A stretch of DNA of 64,000 bases from Eudorina sp. 2006-703-Eu-15 (GCA_003117195.1 BDSI01000030.1:673211-737210); one strand, 5' to 3'; counted from the first letter of the stretch, positions 1 to 13,991 are shown. A program made the numbers and translations. Notes: generated by a model not told the origin, from the sequence alone.

Positions 1-3000
1 AACATCAGCGGCTACGGCTTTGTCAAGGGTCTTGTCGACACCGGCTATGGGCTGAACATGACGGCGGCGTGGGAGAGCACCTCGCTGTGTGTCTCTGGGT
101 CAACCAGTCTGCCGACCTGTGCGGCGGCGAACTCGTCACAGCTGACCATCTCGCCAGTATCTTGCGATGGCTTCAACGCGGTCTACAAGCTGTCACGTTT
201 TAAGGTGGCTAATCCCGAGCTGTACGCTGGCAACAACAGCGCCACCATCACGCTGCGCTACAAGCCCCGGGTCTACAACATCAGCTCCAACAACACGCTG
301 TACTCCGCGACGGCGGGTGCGGAGTCGCTGTTCTTCTGCGGCGGCCGTACACCTCTGCTGACCAACGTGGCTCCCACGTCCCCCCAGCCCAATGCCAAGG
401 CGAATCTGTCCTTGAACTGGTACATGTCGGGCATTGGCAGCATGAACAACACGATTGTTGCGCCGTCGTCGCTTGGCGTGCCGAGCATTGCCACTGTGGA
501 GTTTGAGGTCGGTCCAACGATTCTGCAGTGCGCCAATGTGACGGTGACTGACGCCGCCATCACCGCAACGACATACCTGGAGAAGATTGCGTGCAAGATG
601 CCCTCCTACATGCCGGCCGCTACCTACACGCTATGGTTGTGCGTGCAGCCTTTCGGCTGCGGCCTGCTGCCTGCCTACACGGTGCCGCTCACCGTCACCG
701 GTATCAACGCCACCACCGGCAGCAGCGCCGGCGGCATCATCGTGACAATCAGCGGCATGGGCTTTGACACGAATGCCACGCTCGTGTCGGCGCGCTTTGG
801 TGACAGCATCTGCAAGATCATCAACAGCACCGCCACCTCCGTTACCTGCTTGACTGGGTCTCTGCCCACGAAGCCCACCGGCACCGTCACCGCGCCGTTG
901 TCAATCGTCTCGACCCAGGGCACCGCTGAGCTCACCTTGCCCGCCTTCACCTTCACCTTCGACCCGGCGCTGGAGTCCACGGTCTCTGGCTTGTCTCCGC
1001 CGCGCGGCTCCACAGAGGGTGGAACGAAGCTGAGGATCTCGGGCTCGGACTTCGTGGTGGGTGTCCCCACCACCGTCATGGTCGGTTCCACGCCCTGCAC
1101 CTCGGTCACCGTGGTCAGCAGCACCAACATCACCTGCATTGCCGGCAAGCCGCCTCGGAGCGAGCTGTACATGCCGCTGAACATCACGGTGATGCAGGAG
1201 GGCCGCGGCAACGCTCGTAGCTCGGTGCAGTACCAGTACTACGACGTGTGGAGCCGCAACAGCACCTGGGGAGGCGGCCCGATTCCAGGCTTTGAGGATT
1301 CCGTGGTCATTCCGGCCGGTGTCACCATCCTCCTGGACATCAGTCCGCCGAAGCTGTACATCCTGGTCATCGAAGGTAACCTCATCTTTGATGATACCAA
1401 GGACTACATCAATCTGCAGGCGCACTACATCATTGTCAAGGGGGGCAACTTCTCCATCGGCAGCCCGGACAAGCCGTACCCGGGCCGCGCCAACATCACC
1501 ATGCACGGCCCGCCCAACAGCAGGGACCTGCCTATGTACGGCGCCAAGGCGCTGGCGGTACGGCAAGGTGTGGTCACCTTCTTTGGCAAGCCTAAACTGC
1601 CGCACTACACCAAGCTGAATCGGACAGTGGATCCTGGCGCCACCAGCATTACCGTCAACGGCTACGTCAACTGGCAGGTACGTATTGCTCATGCACGCCT
1701 TTCAGTATGGTTGTTGTGTTAGATATCCGAGCTTGTTTGGCGTCTTGAGAAGGTTTCCAGGTTTCCACCATTGTGCGTGCTGCCTCGAGTTGTCCCGCAT
1801 TTGGGCGATGCCATTACACAGTATCCGACCTACTCTTTCTGATTCCCGTCCGCGTCCGGTGGCTTTGTTCATTGTGTTTTGGTTCATGTACGCCGGGTGC
1901 TTTGTAGGTTGGTGACCGCATCGTCATTGCCAGCAGCAGCTATTACGCCAACGAGGTGGACGAGGTCACCATTGTGGCGGTTGACAACTCGACTGTGCCC
2001 GGCTGCACCGTCCTCACCCTGGACGCGCCCACTCAGTATGTCCACCTGGGCGAGATGTACAGCGTGGGCAACGCGACCGCGCTGGACATGCGCGCCGAGG
2101 TGGCAGTGTTGACGCGCAACATTGTTTTCCAGGGCGACTACAGCTCTGCGAAGTACATGTATGGCGCGCAGATCATGGTCAACTCCCCGAAGTACCTGCC
2201 GCGCGCGCTGGTCCGGTTCGACAACATCGAGATCACGCAGTCGGGTCAGGCCTTCCGGCTGGGTCGTTACTCGATGCACTGGCACATGCACGGCGATGTG
2301 GCCTACCAGTCGTGGCTGCGCGGCTGCGCCATCCACCACACCTACAACCGCGCCACCACGATTCACGGCACCCACCGCGCCGTCCTGCAGAACAACGTGG
2401 CCTACAACACCATGGGCCACACATTCTTCCTGGAGGTGGGCTTGACTGGTGACCACCAGTCAAACCCGGGGTCAGGGGAACCGACCGGTTATGGGTGATG
2501 GTTGGAAGGATGACACCTCCATGATTTGTGTTGCTTTTCCATGGTTTGTCGTGTGTAATTGTGCAGGATGCAATTTAAAACTTTTCGTAACGCACTACCC
2601 TGTTGGTTGCCTGTCCCGTACACTGCAGGACGGTATCGAGTCTGGTAATCTCATCGAGGGCAACATCGGTATATACGTCAAGACGTCGGACGCGCTCCTC
2701 AACACCGACACTACCCCAGCCACCTTCTGGATCACCAACCCCAACAACACCGTGCGCAACAATGTGGCCGCTGGTTCTGCCGCGTACGGCTACTGGTACC
2801 GCATGCTGGTGAGCTTACTCAGATTGGGGCGGGAGGTGCGGCATGGGGGAGCCCAATTGCTGGATGGTCTCGAGGCTTGTCACACTTGCCGTAATGTAGC
2901 TCACCAACTAGCCGACGTGGTTACCACGTTGCACGGACTTGCGCTTTAACTTTTTGGTGTCCATACTTTGAAAGCAGTCTGTTATTATGATTGAGTCCCT

Positions 3001-6000
3001 GTTCCATGCCAGCAAATGTCCTGGATATGTCCGACTCACACGACCCGCATCCCTTGGTTGTCACCTGCAGGACAATCCCGAGGGGCCGTCATACACAACC
3101 ACCGTCTGCCCCAAGTTCACCCCGCTGCTGGAGTTCACGAACAACACCGCCCACTCGAACATGTTTTACGGACTGCGCATCCACCCCGAGTTCTACCCGC
3201 GCAACGTGCCCTGCAACGGATTCAGTGTTGGTGCGTTCGAGCAGTTGCCGGCTGTGTTCAACGGCCTGGTTGCCTATAAGAACGGCATGAAGGCTGCGGT
3301 GGGTACCCAGGTGGGCATGGTGCAGCTGACCAATGTGGTGGTTGGTGACAATGGTGGCGGCCCCAAGCAGCACGTGGTCAACGGCAAGGATCACGGAGGC
3401 AACATCGAGCTTTCATGGGTGGTCGACGATCGCAGCCGCGTGGGCGTCCAGGTCACCGAGATGGCCGGCCTGGTCAACGCGACTATCTACGCGCGCACCA
3501 CGGTGGGCATGCGCGGCAGCGCCGGCCAGTGGCCGTCCTGCCGCCGTGTGGCGGGTGTCATTTCTCAGAGCCCCGTGCTGGGCGACCCGAAGCACAGCGC
3601 GCTCATGAGCCTCATCAACGTGACGTTTGTGGACTTCAAGGGCTATGATGGCTGCACGCTGTTTTCGGCGCTGGAGGCCTGTGGCAAGTGCAAGACGTTC
3701 CAGGGCGGCTCGACCACCTTCACCGCCAACATGTCGCTCATCACCTCGGACGGCACGCAGCCGATGATGTCGTACTGGAGCTGGGGCCACCAGGGCGTCT
3801 ACCTGGACACGGACGGCACGCTGCTGAGCAAGAAGCACCTGCCGAGCGCCCTGCTGCCGCCGCAGGGTGCAAACTGGACGTTGGGTCCAGGCGCCACGTG
3901 GCACTCGGCCGTGGAGAGTGAGCTGTTCGACCCGTCGGAGTGCGTGTACGTGCGCAACTCGGGAGCCAGCAACAACGGCGCTTACTGCAGCCCGGCTCTC
4001 AGCTTCCGCCGCGTCATGCTCCACGACCACACGCCTCAGGTGTGAAACGCCTTAGGGGTGGACTGCGCTGGAGCGGGTGCTGCCGCGCTCATCGATGATT
4101 GCATTCTCCCTTCCCCCACGCAGTAGTCGCCCTATGTTCTGCAAGCGATCACTGTGTGCAGTTGGAACCCGGAACACCCTAGCGCGCCTGCGCGTGCCCG
4201 CTAACGAGCTGGTTGTTGTTTGCCTTGCCCGCAGGCGCTCATGTTTAAGGACCTGAAGCTGGTGTCTCTGGATACCAACCGGACCTCCGTGGTGCATTTC
4301 ACGAAGTACAACGAGCAAGGTTACCAATTCACGGTGGCCACACGCCGCGAGTACTGGGTGCACTGGGACATGCCCTTCCGCCTGGACCCTGACACATTGG
4401 AGTGAGTGCGTTTCGTGGGGTGGCGTGGGGGCACGACATCCCAGTGGGGGCGCGGCACGCTGGCTTGGCTTGAGGGCGGCAGCGCTCTGGTTCGATTCTT
4501 GTGGGCCTGCAGGATCGAGGCGCTCCTCGGTCGCCTGTGACTGCCGTCAGTTGAGTTAAACGCACGGCTCATTGGTGTCCCGACCCGAATCTTCGTTGTC
4601 GTCGCCCTCCAATTATCCTGGGACCTATCAAGAGCACCATTTGTCCTGGGACCTATCAAGAACCTCTCCGTCCGGTGTCGATTTTCATTCCGCAATGACG
4701 TGCCCTACCCCCCTCTCACGTGGCGTTCCCACAGGCTGCACAAGATGGACCTCATGAACTCGAGCGACTACGTGTACCTGTCCACCAAGCACATCCAAGT
4801 CAAGGACCATTTCACCGTCAACTGGGCCCAGAACAACCTGACGGCGATGCCGCCGCTGAACGAATCCTACCATGGTGTCTTCGCCTACAACAAGACCAAA
4901 GTTCCCAACACCTGGTGGTGGAGCAACCGCACCTACAACGACACCAAGTTCACGGTCTTCATGGATGGTCGCCGTGACGACGCCCTGGACATGGCGGCCT
5001 TCGACTGCCCTGACGAGGGCTGCAACAACGTCCCGCCGACTGTGGTGGACATCCGTGATGGCACGCTCTACTGGTCCGACATTGGCACCTGGAACACCAG
5101 CGCCATCAACAACTACAGCATCCCAACTGACGGCGTCAACGTCACGATTCCGTACGGCTGGGATCTGGTCATTGACGTGTCGACGGCGGCAATGTCTACG
5201 CTCATCATCCAGGGCCGCGTGCGCTTCGACCCGCGCTACAATGTGAACCTGACCGCCACTTACATTATTGTGATGGGCCAGGGTTCCCTTTTGGCCGGAA
5301 ATGAGACGGTCCCGCACCCCACGAAGGCCACGGTCTACCTGCAGGGCGCGCGTGACACGCCCGATTTCGCGATTGACAACAAGCTGAACCTGGGCTCCAA
5401 GGTACTGGCGGCTATGATGGGAGGCACCATCAAGTTGTACGGCATGCAGGTGAGATGCGGGCAGTCCGCGTCGATGGATGCGAAGTCGGTGTGCGACATG
5501 GTGTTCGGGGCTGGGTTGAGGTGCACGGGGGACTCTGCAGTCGCCGTGCGGGGCATCGCCACTTGATGAGGCACGCGCCTGATGAGGGACACGCCTTTCG
5601 TGCTGTTCCCTGGCCCGCGCATGCTGATTTGCGTCGCGTCTTGTCCCGCCCCGTCCTGAACCCCGCAGCCCACAAAGCGCTGGATCAAGCTGGGCGCCGC
5701 AGCCTCGGCTGGCGATACCAACATCACCGTCTCGGACCCGAACCACGGCTGGAAGCGTGGGGACGTGATCCTCATCACCTCGACCTCGTTCAACTGGAAG
5801 CAGAGCGAGTTCCGGACCATCACCAATGTGACCAACAACGGCTCCACGCTGGTGTTGGACTCGGCGCTGCAGCACCCGCACGGCGCACGGTTCAAGAACT
5901 ACCCCGGCGGCTACTCGATTGACATGCGGGCCGAGGTGGCCCTGGTGTCATCCAACGTGGTCGTCACCGCCACCGATGGAGAGAGCACGCACTCGTACCG

Positions 6001-8018
6001 GGGCGAGATGTTCGGCGCACGTGTGGTGGTGGCGGGCAACTCGACGGGCATCTTCAACAACATGGCGTTCCAGTATTGCGGCCAAGGCGGCTTTGACGAC
6101 CGGTCGTGCCTTTACTTCTACAATCTGTCGTCGGTCAACGTGCTTCGGTACGACGCGGCCACGAACACCAGCACCTCGGGCTCGATCTCAAACCCCAGCA
6201 TCATGTCCGGCAGCGTGATCCTGTACGGCATGGCGACCAATGTGCGCATCAGTGGCGGCCTATCTGCGAACCCGGTCACTTTGGATGGCAACGTCATGTA
6301 CGAGGCGTACGACGACCACAGTGTGGACGTGTACACCATGTAAGTGCCATGCGTTTTACGCGGCAGGGGGGGGGCGGAAACGTTGACGCCCCAAACGTTC
6401 CGTGTCTGTCGTTCATTTCAGCCAGGGCTGGCCCCCAGAGATGTAGAGCGGACTGACTCTCGGTGAAGGGCAAGCGATTCGCAGTCTCAGGGTTATGTTA
6501 ATGCCATTTGCTGGCATTTGATGCGTATCGCGTGTGTACCTCCCCTATTGGTCCATGTCCATGTATGTCGCAGGGGCAACGTCATCCGCGGCAACCTGGT
6601 TCTGGGTACCATCAAGGACATGGAGGGCAAGAGCGGCTTCGATATTACGATGCCGTCGAGCTTCAACATCCTGTACAGCAGCAACTACATCACAGACAAC
6701 ATCGCGGCCGGCAGCGAGCGCTACGGCTTCGCGTACTATGGTCCACCGTGTAACGCGTCGGTGGCGGGTGCCTTCCGGAACAACACGGCACACACGACGC
6801 TGGCGGGCATGTGGTTCCGCTCCAGTCCGGAATCGTACTGGACGGGATGCACCTACCTGTCCAACTTCACCACATTCATGAACTGGGGTAAGCAAGACGG
6901 GAGCCTGGTGTCAGAGAGTGCCAGAGAGTCAGAGAGGAAATGGGCTTAGTAAAGGAGAAGGGTGCCGTTCTCGAGACGATGGCATGCAGGGGTGCATTTG
7001 TGTTCCGGTTTGCGTATTCATGTTTGCGGTCGTCGTCCGCTAGGGAGCGAGCGCCCTTGACACTTTGGACTGAGCCGTGCGTGTGTGTCCCCTCGCCCAT
7101 CCTTGTCCCGCCTTCAACAACGACAAAACAAATCGCAGACTTCGGCATCATCTCAACTCGCGGTGTGGCCACGGACATTGTCCTGGAGAATGTCAACATT
7201 CTGGACAACAAGCACGCCGGCATCCATTTGATGCGGTACGGCGACATGCTGACCAAGGGCTGGATGAAGTGGAACGGCGGCCTGCTGGCGGGCCAGTCGA
7301 GCGACGACGTGTGTGCCGCCTGCTCGACGCTGTCGGACCCAGGCTGCCATCCGAAACTCTCGATCCAGTCGTTCAACCAGCATGAGCCGTTCAGCCCGGC
7401 GGTTGGTTTGCAGTCATCGCAGTTCGCGTTGGGTTTTGCCGTCGGCCCGGAGAAGAAGCCGTACGACAAACCGATGGGTTACTCGCTGGTGCACGTGAGT
7501 GCGGGTGCCGGTGTGCGTGTGGATCCGTCGTCCCTGATTATTGACGGCCTGGCAGGCTGTCTGTAAGGCCATCTGTTTCGGTTGTGATGTGCGGGTGGCG
7601 CGGCTTCCGAATCCGTAGGGCATGGCAAGAAAGTTCATGGGTGCGGAGTCATGGAACATGGTGCAATTCCTTTTTCCTCATGACTTGCCAACCTCTCACA
7701 TTCGCCCTTGGCATGCCTGTCGTTCTCAGGGTATGTTCAACATCAGCGGCCTCACCATCGCGGACTTCTTGGGTCCCAAGGGCTGCGGCGGTGTGGGCGT
7801 GGGCACTTACGCACTGGCCAACCACCCCAAGGCGCCCGAGGTGTTCTACCCGCACTACTTCAGCAGCATCACTGTGAATAATGTCGGCAAAGGGTAGGAG
7901 CGGGGAGGGCCGGCCTGAAGACCCACTTGGGCGTCCCTAGAAAGGAGCCGCCGCGGGATCGGCGCGCGTGTGTGTTGCTTAGGCAGGCAGAACAGGAGTG
8001 CGTGACATGCGAGGGCCC

Positions 8019-8053
<35 letters not shown>

Positions 8054-11000
8054 CGCGGGTTGTCGGCTGCGCACCCGGCCTTACCCTCACCACTTACATG
8101 TATGCATTGTGTGTATGTGTGCGTGCTCTGTTTGCTCTGTGCAGACTTGACCAGGGCATGTTCCTCCACACGCCGCCGGATCCGGAGTGGCGCAACGAGG
8201 CGGATTGCGGCGAGGCCGTCTACACGCGCGAAGATGGATCGACCATCGAGCTCAACTGCGCGGGCCCCTCGCACGCCTACTGGCGCGACCTGGACGGCAG
8301 CCTCATGGGCTCGGTCAGCACCATCGCCGGCATCTACTCCAAGGAACGTGTGTACCCCATGGACCAGGGCTCGCCCGTGCTGCCCGGCGCCTGCCAGTAC
8401 TCGGCCATCCAGCAGTCGTACCAGTGCTTTGCCAACTCGACGTCGTACGTCGTCAAGCCCGGCCTGGACATCCGCTACAAGCCCAAGCCCACCCCGCCGG
8501 ACGGCATCTGGGGCGATCCGCAGCTGTTTGTCCTGGAGAGCCGCGACAAGGACTCGGAGGACCGCAACTTTGGCCCGGTGTTCTTCAACGTCTCGGGCTC
8601 GATCGACCTGGCGATTCCCGCCATGGACCATGGGTGGTGCTTCGCCTATACGTGCCAGAAGCGCCTGTCGACGTTTTGGACGTACGTGCCCAGTGGTCAG
8701 ACAGTCTACATCAACTTCACGGGGACGCCTTCGCAGAACTTCCGGCTTTGGTTCCCGTACGCGGATCCCAACAAGGAGGTGGTGGTGGTGTTCAACATGT
8801 TGTACACGCTCATGCGGCGCTTCACGTGGCTGGCGCCCGGCAACGGCGCGACGGAGGGCCGCGTGATGCCGAGTGACAAGCCCGTCACGATTGGCGACGG
8901 CACGCCGCACGGTTCGTACTACTGGGACCAGGACAACACGCTCATGTACGTCAAGATGACGGGCGGCTTGTCGCTGGAGACACGGACGGAGCAGGCTGTG
9001 ATGGTGGGTGTAATGGCGTCAGAGCCGGGACGCTGGCCCAGGCGTCCAGCACCTGTTGCTCTTCGCCGTTCCGCTCACTCATACTGGGGCTCATACTGCA
9101 ACACTCGTCGGCCCGCGCATCGGTGCATATGACGGCTTGATCGATCGAAGGCCTGACTCGCGTCCTGTCCTGATCGGACCTTAACGCCTCCACCTGCGCC
9201 CGTGATGTTGCTCTTGCCTCGCCCCCTCCCCTCCCCTCCCCCCTGGGTGTCCACAGGTCACCCAGAAGTTCGCGATGACGGTGGACAACTTCTACGCCAC
9301 GCAGGCCGTGTTTCTGAAGAACCTGGCCTTCGCCATGGGCATCAGCGCGGACCGCCTCTACGTGGCCAAGATCGTGCCGGACAACGGCGAGCGCCGGTCG
9401 TTGCTGGACGTGTTTGGCCGCAAACTGCAGTCGGGCGCGTCCTCCCTGCAGCTCGGCATTGAGCCGTCCAAGTCGATCCCCGTCGCGGCGCTGCCGGAGC
9501 CGACCCTCACGGTGGCCAAGGACCCCAGCGACCCCGTGGTGACGGACCCGGGGGCCAGCAACCCCGTCAGTGACGGCAGTGGCGGTAGCAGCGGCGGCAG
9601 CAGCGGCTCAGTCGAGTCGCCACCGCCGCCGACTTCGACGTCATCGTCGGGCAATGCAGCGTACCTGGACCTCATGTCGGCAGTGCAAGCACTGGTCGCG
9701 GCGGTGACGGACCCCAACGCCGCCAGCATCCTGGGTGTCAAGCCGATTGGCACGCCCAGCGTCAACTGGGGCAACGTCGCAGGTGCGCCGTCGCCGCCGC
9801 CAGCGTCGCCACCGCCGCCGCCAGCGTCGCCACCGCCGCCGTCACCGCCGTCGCCGCCGCCGTCGCCACCGTCGCCGCCATCGCCGCCGCCGACGCCGCC
9901 GTCACCGCCGTCGCCGCCGTCACCACCCCCGCCGCCGCCGTCACCGCCACCGCCGCCGCCTTCACCCCAGCCGCCGCCATCCACTGGAACGGCCTCGGGC
10001 AACCCGCAGCTGGGCGATACCAATACTGGGTCCGGCACCACCACCAGCACCGGGGGCAGCAGCTCGGGCGGCGGCAGCGCGGGCGGCGGTAGCTCGGGCG
10101 GCGGCAGCGCCAGCACCAGTGGCAGCTCCGGCACGAACGGGAAGATCATCGTCCCGATCATCGTGGGTGTCCTGGGTGGCCTCGTGGTTATCGGCGCCAT
10201 CGCAGCCATCGTGGCCGTCTCCTTCCGCCGCCGCCGCGCGCGCCAGCGGACCATACCGGTTGCCCAGCCCGGCGAGCTGACCACGGGCAACACCCAGCTG
10301 AGCGCCACGGTGCCGCAGACCCCGTCGGGCCGCTCCAGCAGCCAGGTCCGCGAGGCCTTCGTGACCTCGAACCCCGCCTACGAGACACCCGGCCAGCAGG
10401 CCGCCGCGGCTGTCAGCCCCCCCGCCGTAACGCCGCGCGCCTCACGCGCGTCTCCCGCCGCCGGGCCGGTGCAGGAGGCGGAGGAGGCGCCCGGCACGCC
10501 GCGCTCCACCAGCCTGGCCGCCGGACCCGTCCCCGCCAACCATCCGATGATGATTGCGCCGCTGGCGACCACGGCCAAGATGCCGCACAGCAGCATGCCT
10601 CTCGTGCTGCCGACCGCACCGATCGGCCCGCTGGATGCTGCCGCGCTGGAGGCTGCCAACGCCGCCGTTGCGCGCCGCACCAGCAGCGTCAGCGGCGCCG
10701 GCCCCAGCGCCGGCGCCGGCCCCAGTGCCGCCGCCGCTCCTTTCGCGCGCGCCAGCAACGGCTCCAATGGCGGCTCTCGCTCCCCGGCGCAACTGACGCC
10801 CGGCAAGCCCGCCAGCCGGCGCCCGTCGTCCGCTGCGCGCAGCATGACGTACGCGCCCAACATGGCCACCAGCAGCTCTGCCAAGGAGTGGGACGCGGAC
10901 AGCGCCGAGGTGGAGCAACTGCCGGAGAATGACACCGCTGAGCGCCGCGTCAGGAGCCGCCTGGGGGATGAGGCCGCTGCCGCGGCCGCCGCCGGTGGTG

Positions 11001-11455
11001 CGACCGGGGCCGCAGCGGACACGGTGTTCGAGCCCGTCAGCCGCTCTCTGGAGACCCAGGAGTCGATTCTGCCGCCGCGGTCGAAGTCGCGTTCGGCTGC
11101 CGGCCTGACCGACGGTGAGAATGGCATCCGGGCGGGCGGGGAGCGGCGCGGCAGCAGCACTGCCGGCGGCGGCGGCCTGCAGGCTGCCACCCTGGAGCCG
11201 ATTGGGCAGCCGCCGCTGCGTCGGCCGTCGTCGCCGCCCAAGCCGACCATGCAGCTGCCGGGCGGTATGATGGAGTTTGCGGCGACGGCTTCGCTGCTGC
11301 GCAGCGAAGTGGCCGCGCTGGTGGTGGCGGGCGGTGAGGGCGGACAGGAGGGTCCCAGCGGGTCAACGCCGGAGGACGATCAGACCACCACCCCGACTGC
11401 GCGCACGCCCGCGGGACTCAAATCCGAGAGCATGCGGAAGCGGGAGCTTGAGTAG
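1..11455 (+). CDS. IPT/TIG, G8 and beta-helix membrane protein, fibrocystin-L-like (5' truncated)
   Basis: The frame is open from base 1, so the 5' end lies outside the window. Exons: 1-1677, 1908-2435, 2629-2808, 3071-4039, 4235-4401, 4735-5449, 5669-6339, 6574-6887, 7139-7494, 7730-7893, 8145-9003, 9257-11455 (about 2932 residues visible). All junctions are GT-AG and phases agree. Order in the visible part: two IPT/TIG domains (about 230-412), a first G8 domain (from about 417, WSRNSTWGGG), beta-helix/PbH1-like repeats, a second G8 (from about 1284, WSDIGTWNTS), more repeats, an SPPP-rich stalk (nt 9790-9984), Gly/Ser linkers, one membrane span (about 2499-2525, IIVPIIVGVLGG then RRRR) and a 400-residue Ala/Ser/Pro-rich tail ending in TAG at 11453. 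The architecture matches animal fibrocystin-L (PKHD1L1) and TMEM2/CEMIP relatives. Inference: a surface glycoprotein, with many N-glycosylation sequons, perhaps ciliary or wall-associated. The ligand is unknown. Confidence 0.88.
8021..8052. repeat. (TG)n dinucleotide repeat in an intron
   Basis: About 16 TG units lie inside the intron 7894-8144 of the IPT/G8 gene. It is a simple microsatellite and creates no coding change. Confidence 0.95.
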
Positions 11456-13973
11456 AGCCGCTGACTGGACGGGTGCTGCTGGGCTGTTTCGGCAGCGGCG
11501 CAGCCGCGAGCGGCTAGGCGTTGAACCTCTCTGTGTGTGTGCCCTGTCGATGGACGGTATGTGACCCCTCCCCTGAGTGATCTCTGTGGAGTAGCGTGAT
11601 TATGTGCTGTGCGAAGTCGCTGCGCATTGCGAATCGGGAGCCCAGCGCACGGCCAGCGGGCCTGAGGGCGCCCCCGTCACGTTGTACCGGGTAGCCTAAG
11701 GGTCGCGCTTGCGCTTGCCAGCCTCGATGATGGAAGGTCGCGTTGGGCTTGATGCCCGTGGGCGGATGTGCACCGGCACAGCTGCTGCCGGTGGGTGATT
11801 CGTACCTCGTCAGGTACTGATACTGCGAAGACCCGGCGAAGAGTTTGCATACCGCTGAGAACTCGTTCAGCGAAGCATTCACCAACCGGGGATACGATTA
11901 CGAGTAAGAGCCGTTGCATTTTGGGCGAGCGTGAGGTTGGTGTGCGTGCGCGATTGTAGTGGCTGGTTTGGTGACGGCTCCGTGCCGTCCGCGGCTGCTA
12001 TGGTGATCCGGTGGAGCTCTGTTGGTTCCCAGAGCCCTTCGTCGTAGGCTCGTGATAGTCACTCGAGAGAGAGAAGTTTCGATCGTTTGCCCTCGAAGGG
12101 CCCATGCATGGGCCTGTCGTGTAGTCATGTATCGCTCAAAGATGTGTGACCATATTGTCACCACCATCACCACCACCACCAGAGCCCGCTTTCGTTTTTC
12201 AATCCCAAGAGGGGCCGTCGGGGCGGATGTGCGTGACCGGGGGGGGGGGGGACGGCCGACGGCTCTTACCTGGGCGCTCGAGTCTCGCACGAGGAGGAGG
12301 AGGAGGAGGACCCGGACGAAGATATCGGGGCGAGGATGCCTCGAGGCGTCTCGTTGGGATTAGCGTGGTGTTCGGCTGATGCTGCCGGAGCTGTGAGCTG
12401 AGCTTGTTTGTGTGCGTTCAGTATTCGTAAGCTGCGCTTTACTTTGGGGTGAGAGGAAAGCCACAAGCTTAATCAAAACTGGGCTACTTGCCAACGCCAC
12501 CGCACGGCTGTACGGCGTTGGGCTGTCGCTGATTTAGTTGAAAGGGGGGAGGATGGCCTCACCAATACCGTCCGCCTCAGATTCCGTAACCCACAACCGC
12601 CACATTGAAACAAAAACAGGCCATTGCCATTGCCATTAACGTGCCGCCATTGACTAGGGTTTGCGTGTCGCTGGGATGTATTGCGTGCGTCTGTGGTTGC
12701 AGGACGACGCCGGCAGCTTTTGCACTGTGCTGTAGCCAAAGGGTGAGACCTGTTGTTTCAACACACTGCGTGTTGAGGTTGGAGGGCGGTCTGACATGGC
12801 GGGGGATGACGACTTTGGGGGTTGCCGGTGTATGGACATGTGTGCATGCTTTCGGTGACTTGGGCTGATGTGGCAAGATGTATCGTTGTCGGGTTTGGAC
12901 GGCAGGCAAGTCTGGTTTTTTAAGCGGTTCCTGAGTTGCCACATAATCTTTGCGGAGGTTTGCGGAGGCAAGTACTGGCCTTCAGTGACTATTCATCGCT
13001 ACAATCATGTGAGGGAGGGACTTCAAATTCTGAGATTTAGCAATCGGTTTTCACTGAGTAGTTCCAAGAGGATTATCACACTCCGTTCGTAGTCCGGTTG
13101 GGCGCGAGGTGGTTTTTCGACCCGGCACTCGCCCGGGGAAAGCGTCCGAGTGGAGGTATCCATTCAGGGCGCCGGTTTATCATTGCACGCCTGCACCCTC
13201 TGTGGTGTGACTTTCGCTGCTCGTATGCTGCTGCATGGATGGGCGGGGGCTGAGAGGCAACTCCCCTCACCACCTACCCGCATCGTGAGCCCCGCGCCGC
13301 CTGATGATGATTGCTGTGGTCGGCAGCCCGCCTTTCGCTATCTATCTAGCATAATTGACAGCCGCGCGGCAACAACTGTCAGCTGCTCCAGAACCTCGAT
13401 TCATTCGTGGATCAGCGGCGTGGGAGAAGGACGGCAATTCATGCTATGCGTTCGGTTTACGAGGAAACGTTTCTACAGACCCGGATTCGACTGTACGTGC
13501 GTTCACTCGCGCGCGCGCCAGCTGCGTGGTCTTTCCGGACCTTAGGGACCGTTTCCGCTGAAACACTGCGGCGCGTTCTTTCCAGCACTAAATACTTCTA
13601 AATACTCTCCCTTACAGTCTATTGCAGTTCAGATTGTTGTGCAAATGTGCTCGTCCTTGGGTGTGTGCGCGTCAGTTGATTTGTGCTTGCTGCCCTAACT
13701 ATTGACCTCTCAAGGATGTAAGCAGCTGCTAGTGCGCGCGCTGACGTGCGGCCTGCGCAGGGGATTGTTGGGAAGCCGTCAGGTGTGTTGTTAACAGGCG
13801 CTTTCTGGAGGGCGACGGAGTACGGCGATGTTGCCGGGACGTCCGGGGCCCTCTGGAGGCGGCTGTTGACGTTGGCGACTCGCTTTTGACGTTGGGTGAC
13901 GGAGTCGGGCGCGCAGGCGCGCATATGCGGCTTTCGCTTCCGGAGAGTCATCAATCTGTACCTAGTGGCACCT
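11456..13973 (+). other. Non-coding 3' flank / probable long 3' UTR of the IPT/G8 gene
   Basis: No convincing exon was seen on either strand across this stretch. Local features are a run of 12 G near 12240, a GAGGA-rich tract near 12290-12310 and a TAAT/TTTG-rich patch near 12900-13080. The first TGTAA on the plus strand is at 13974, which would make a 2.5-kb 3' UTR. That is long but not impossible for this lineage. Confidence 0.4.
13612..13616 (-). terminator. Candidate TGTAA poly(A) signal of the exonuclease gene
   Basis: TTACA on the plus strand reads TGTAA on the minus strand, the usual volvocine poly(A) signal. It is the first one I see downstream of the exonuclease stop at 14905, about 1.3 kb away, so the assignment is tentative. 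Confidence 0.3.
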
Positions 13974-13978
13974 TGTAA
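13974..13978 (+). terminator. Candidate TGTAA poly(A) signal of the IPT/G8 gene
   Basis: TGTAA occurs in the context CTTGTAAATATGG. It is the first plus-strand match after the stop at 11455. If both this and the minus-strand signal at 13612 are used, the two convergent transcripts overlap by about 0.4 kb. Confidence 0.35.
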
Positions 13979-13991
13979 ATATGGCTGCAAA

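Noticed and set aside
4685..5881. 398-codon minus-strand ORF
   Set aside because: Antisense shadow of IPT/G8 exons 4735-5449 and 5669-6339, with no domain of its own.
7855..8910. 351-codon minus-strand ORF
   Set aside because: Antisense shadow of the conserved IPT/G8 exon 8145-9003.
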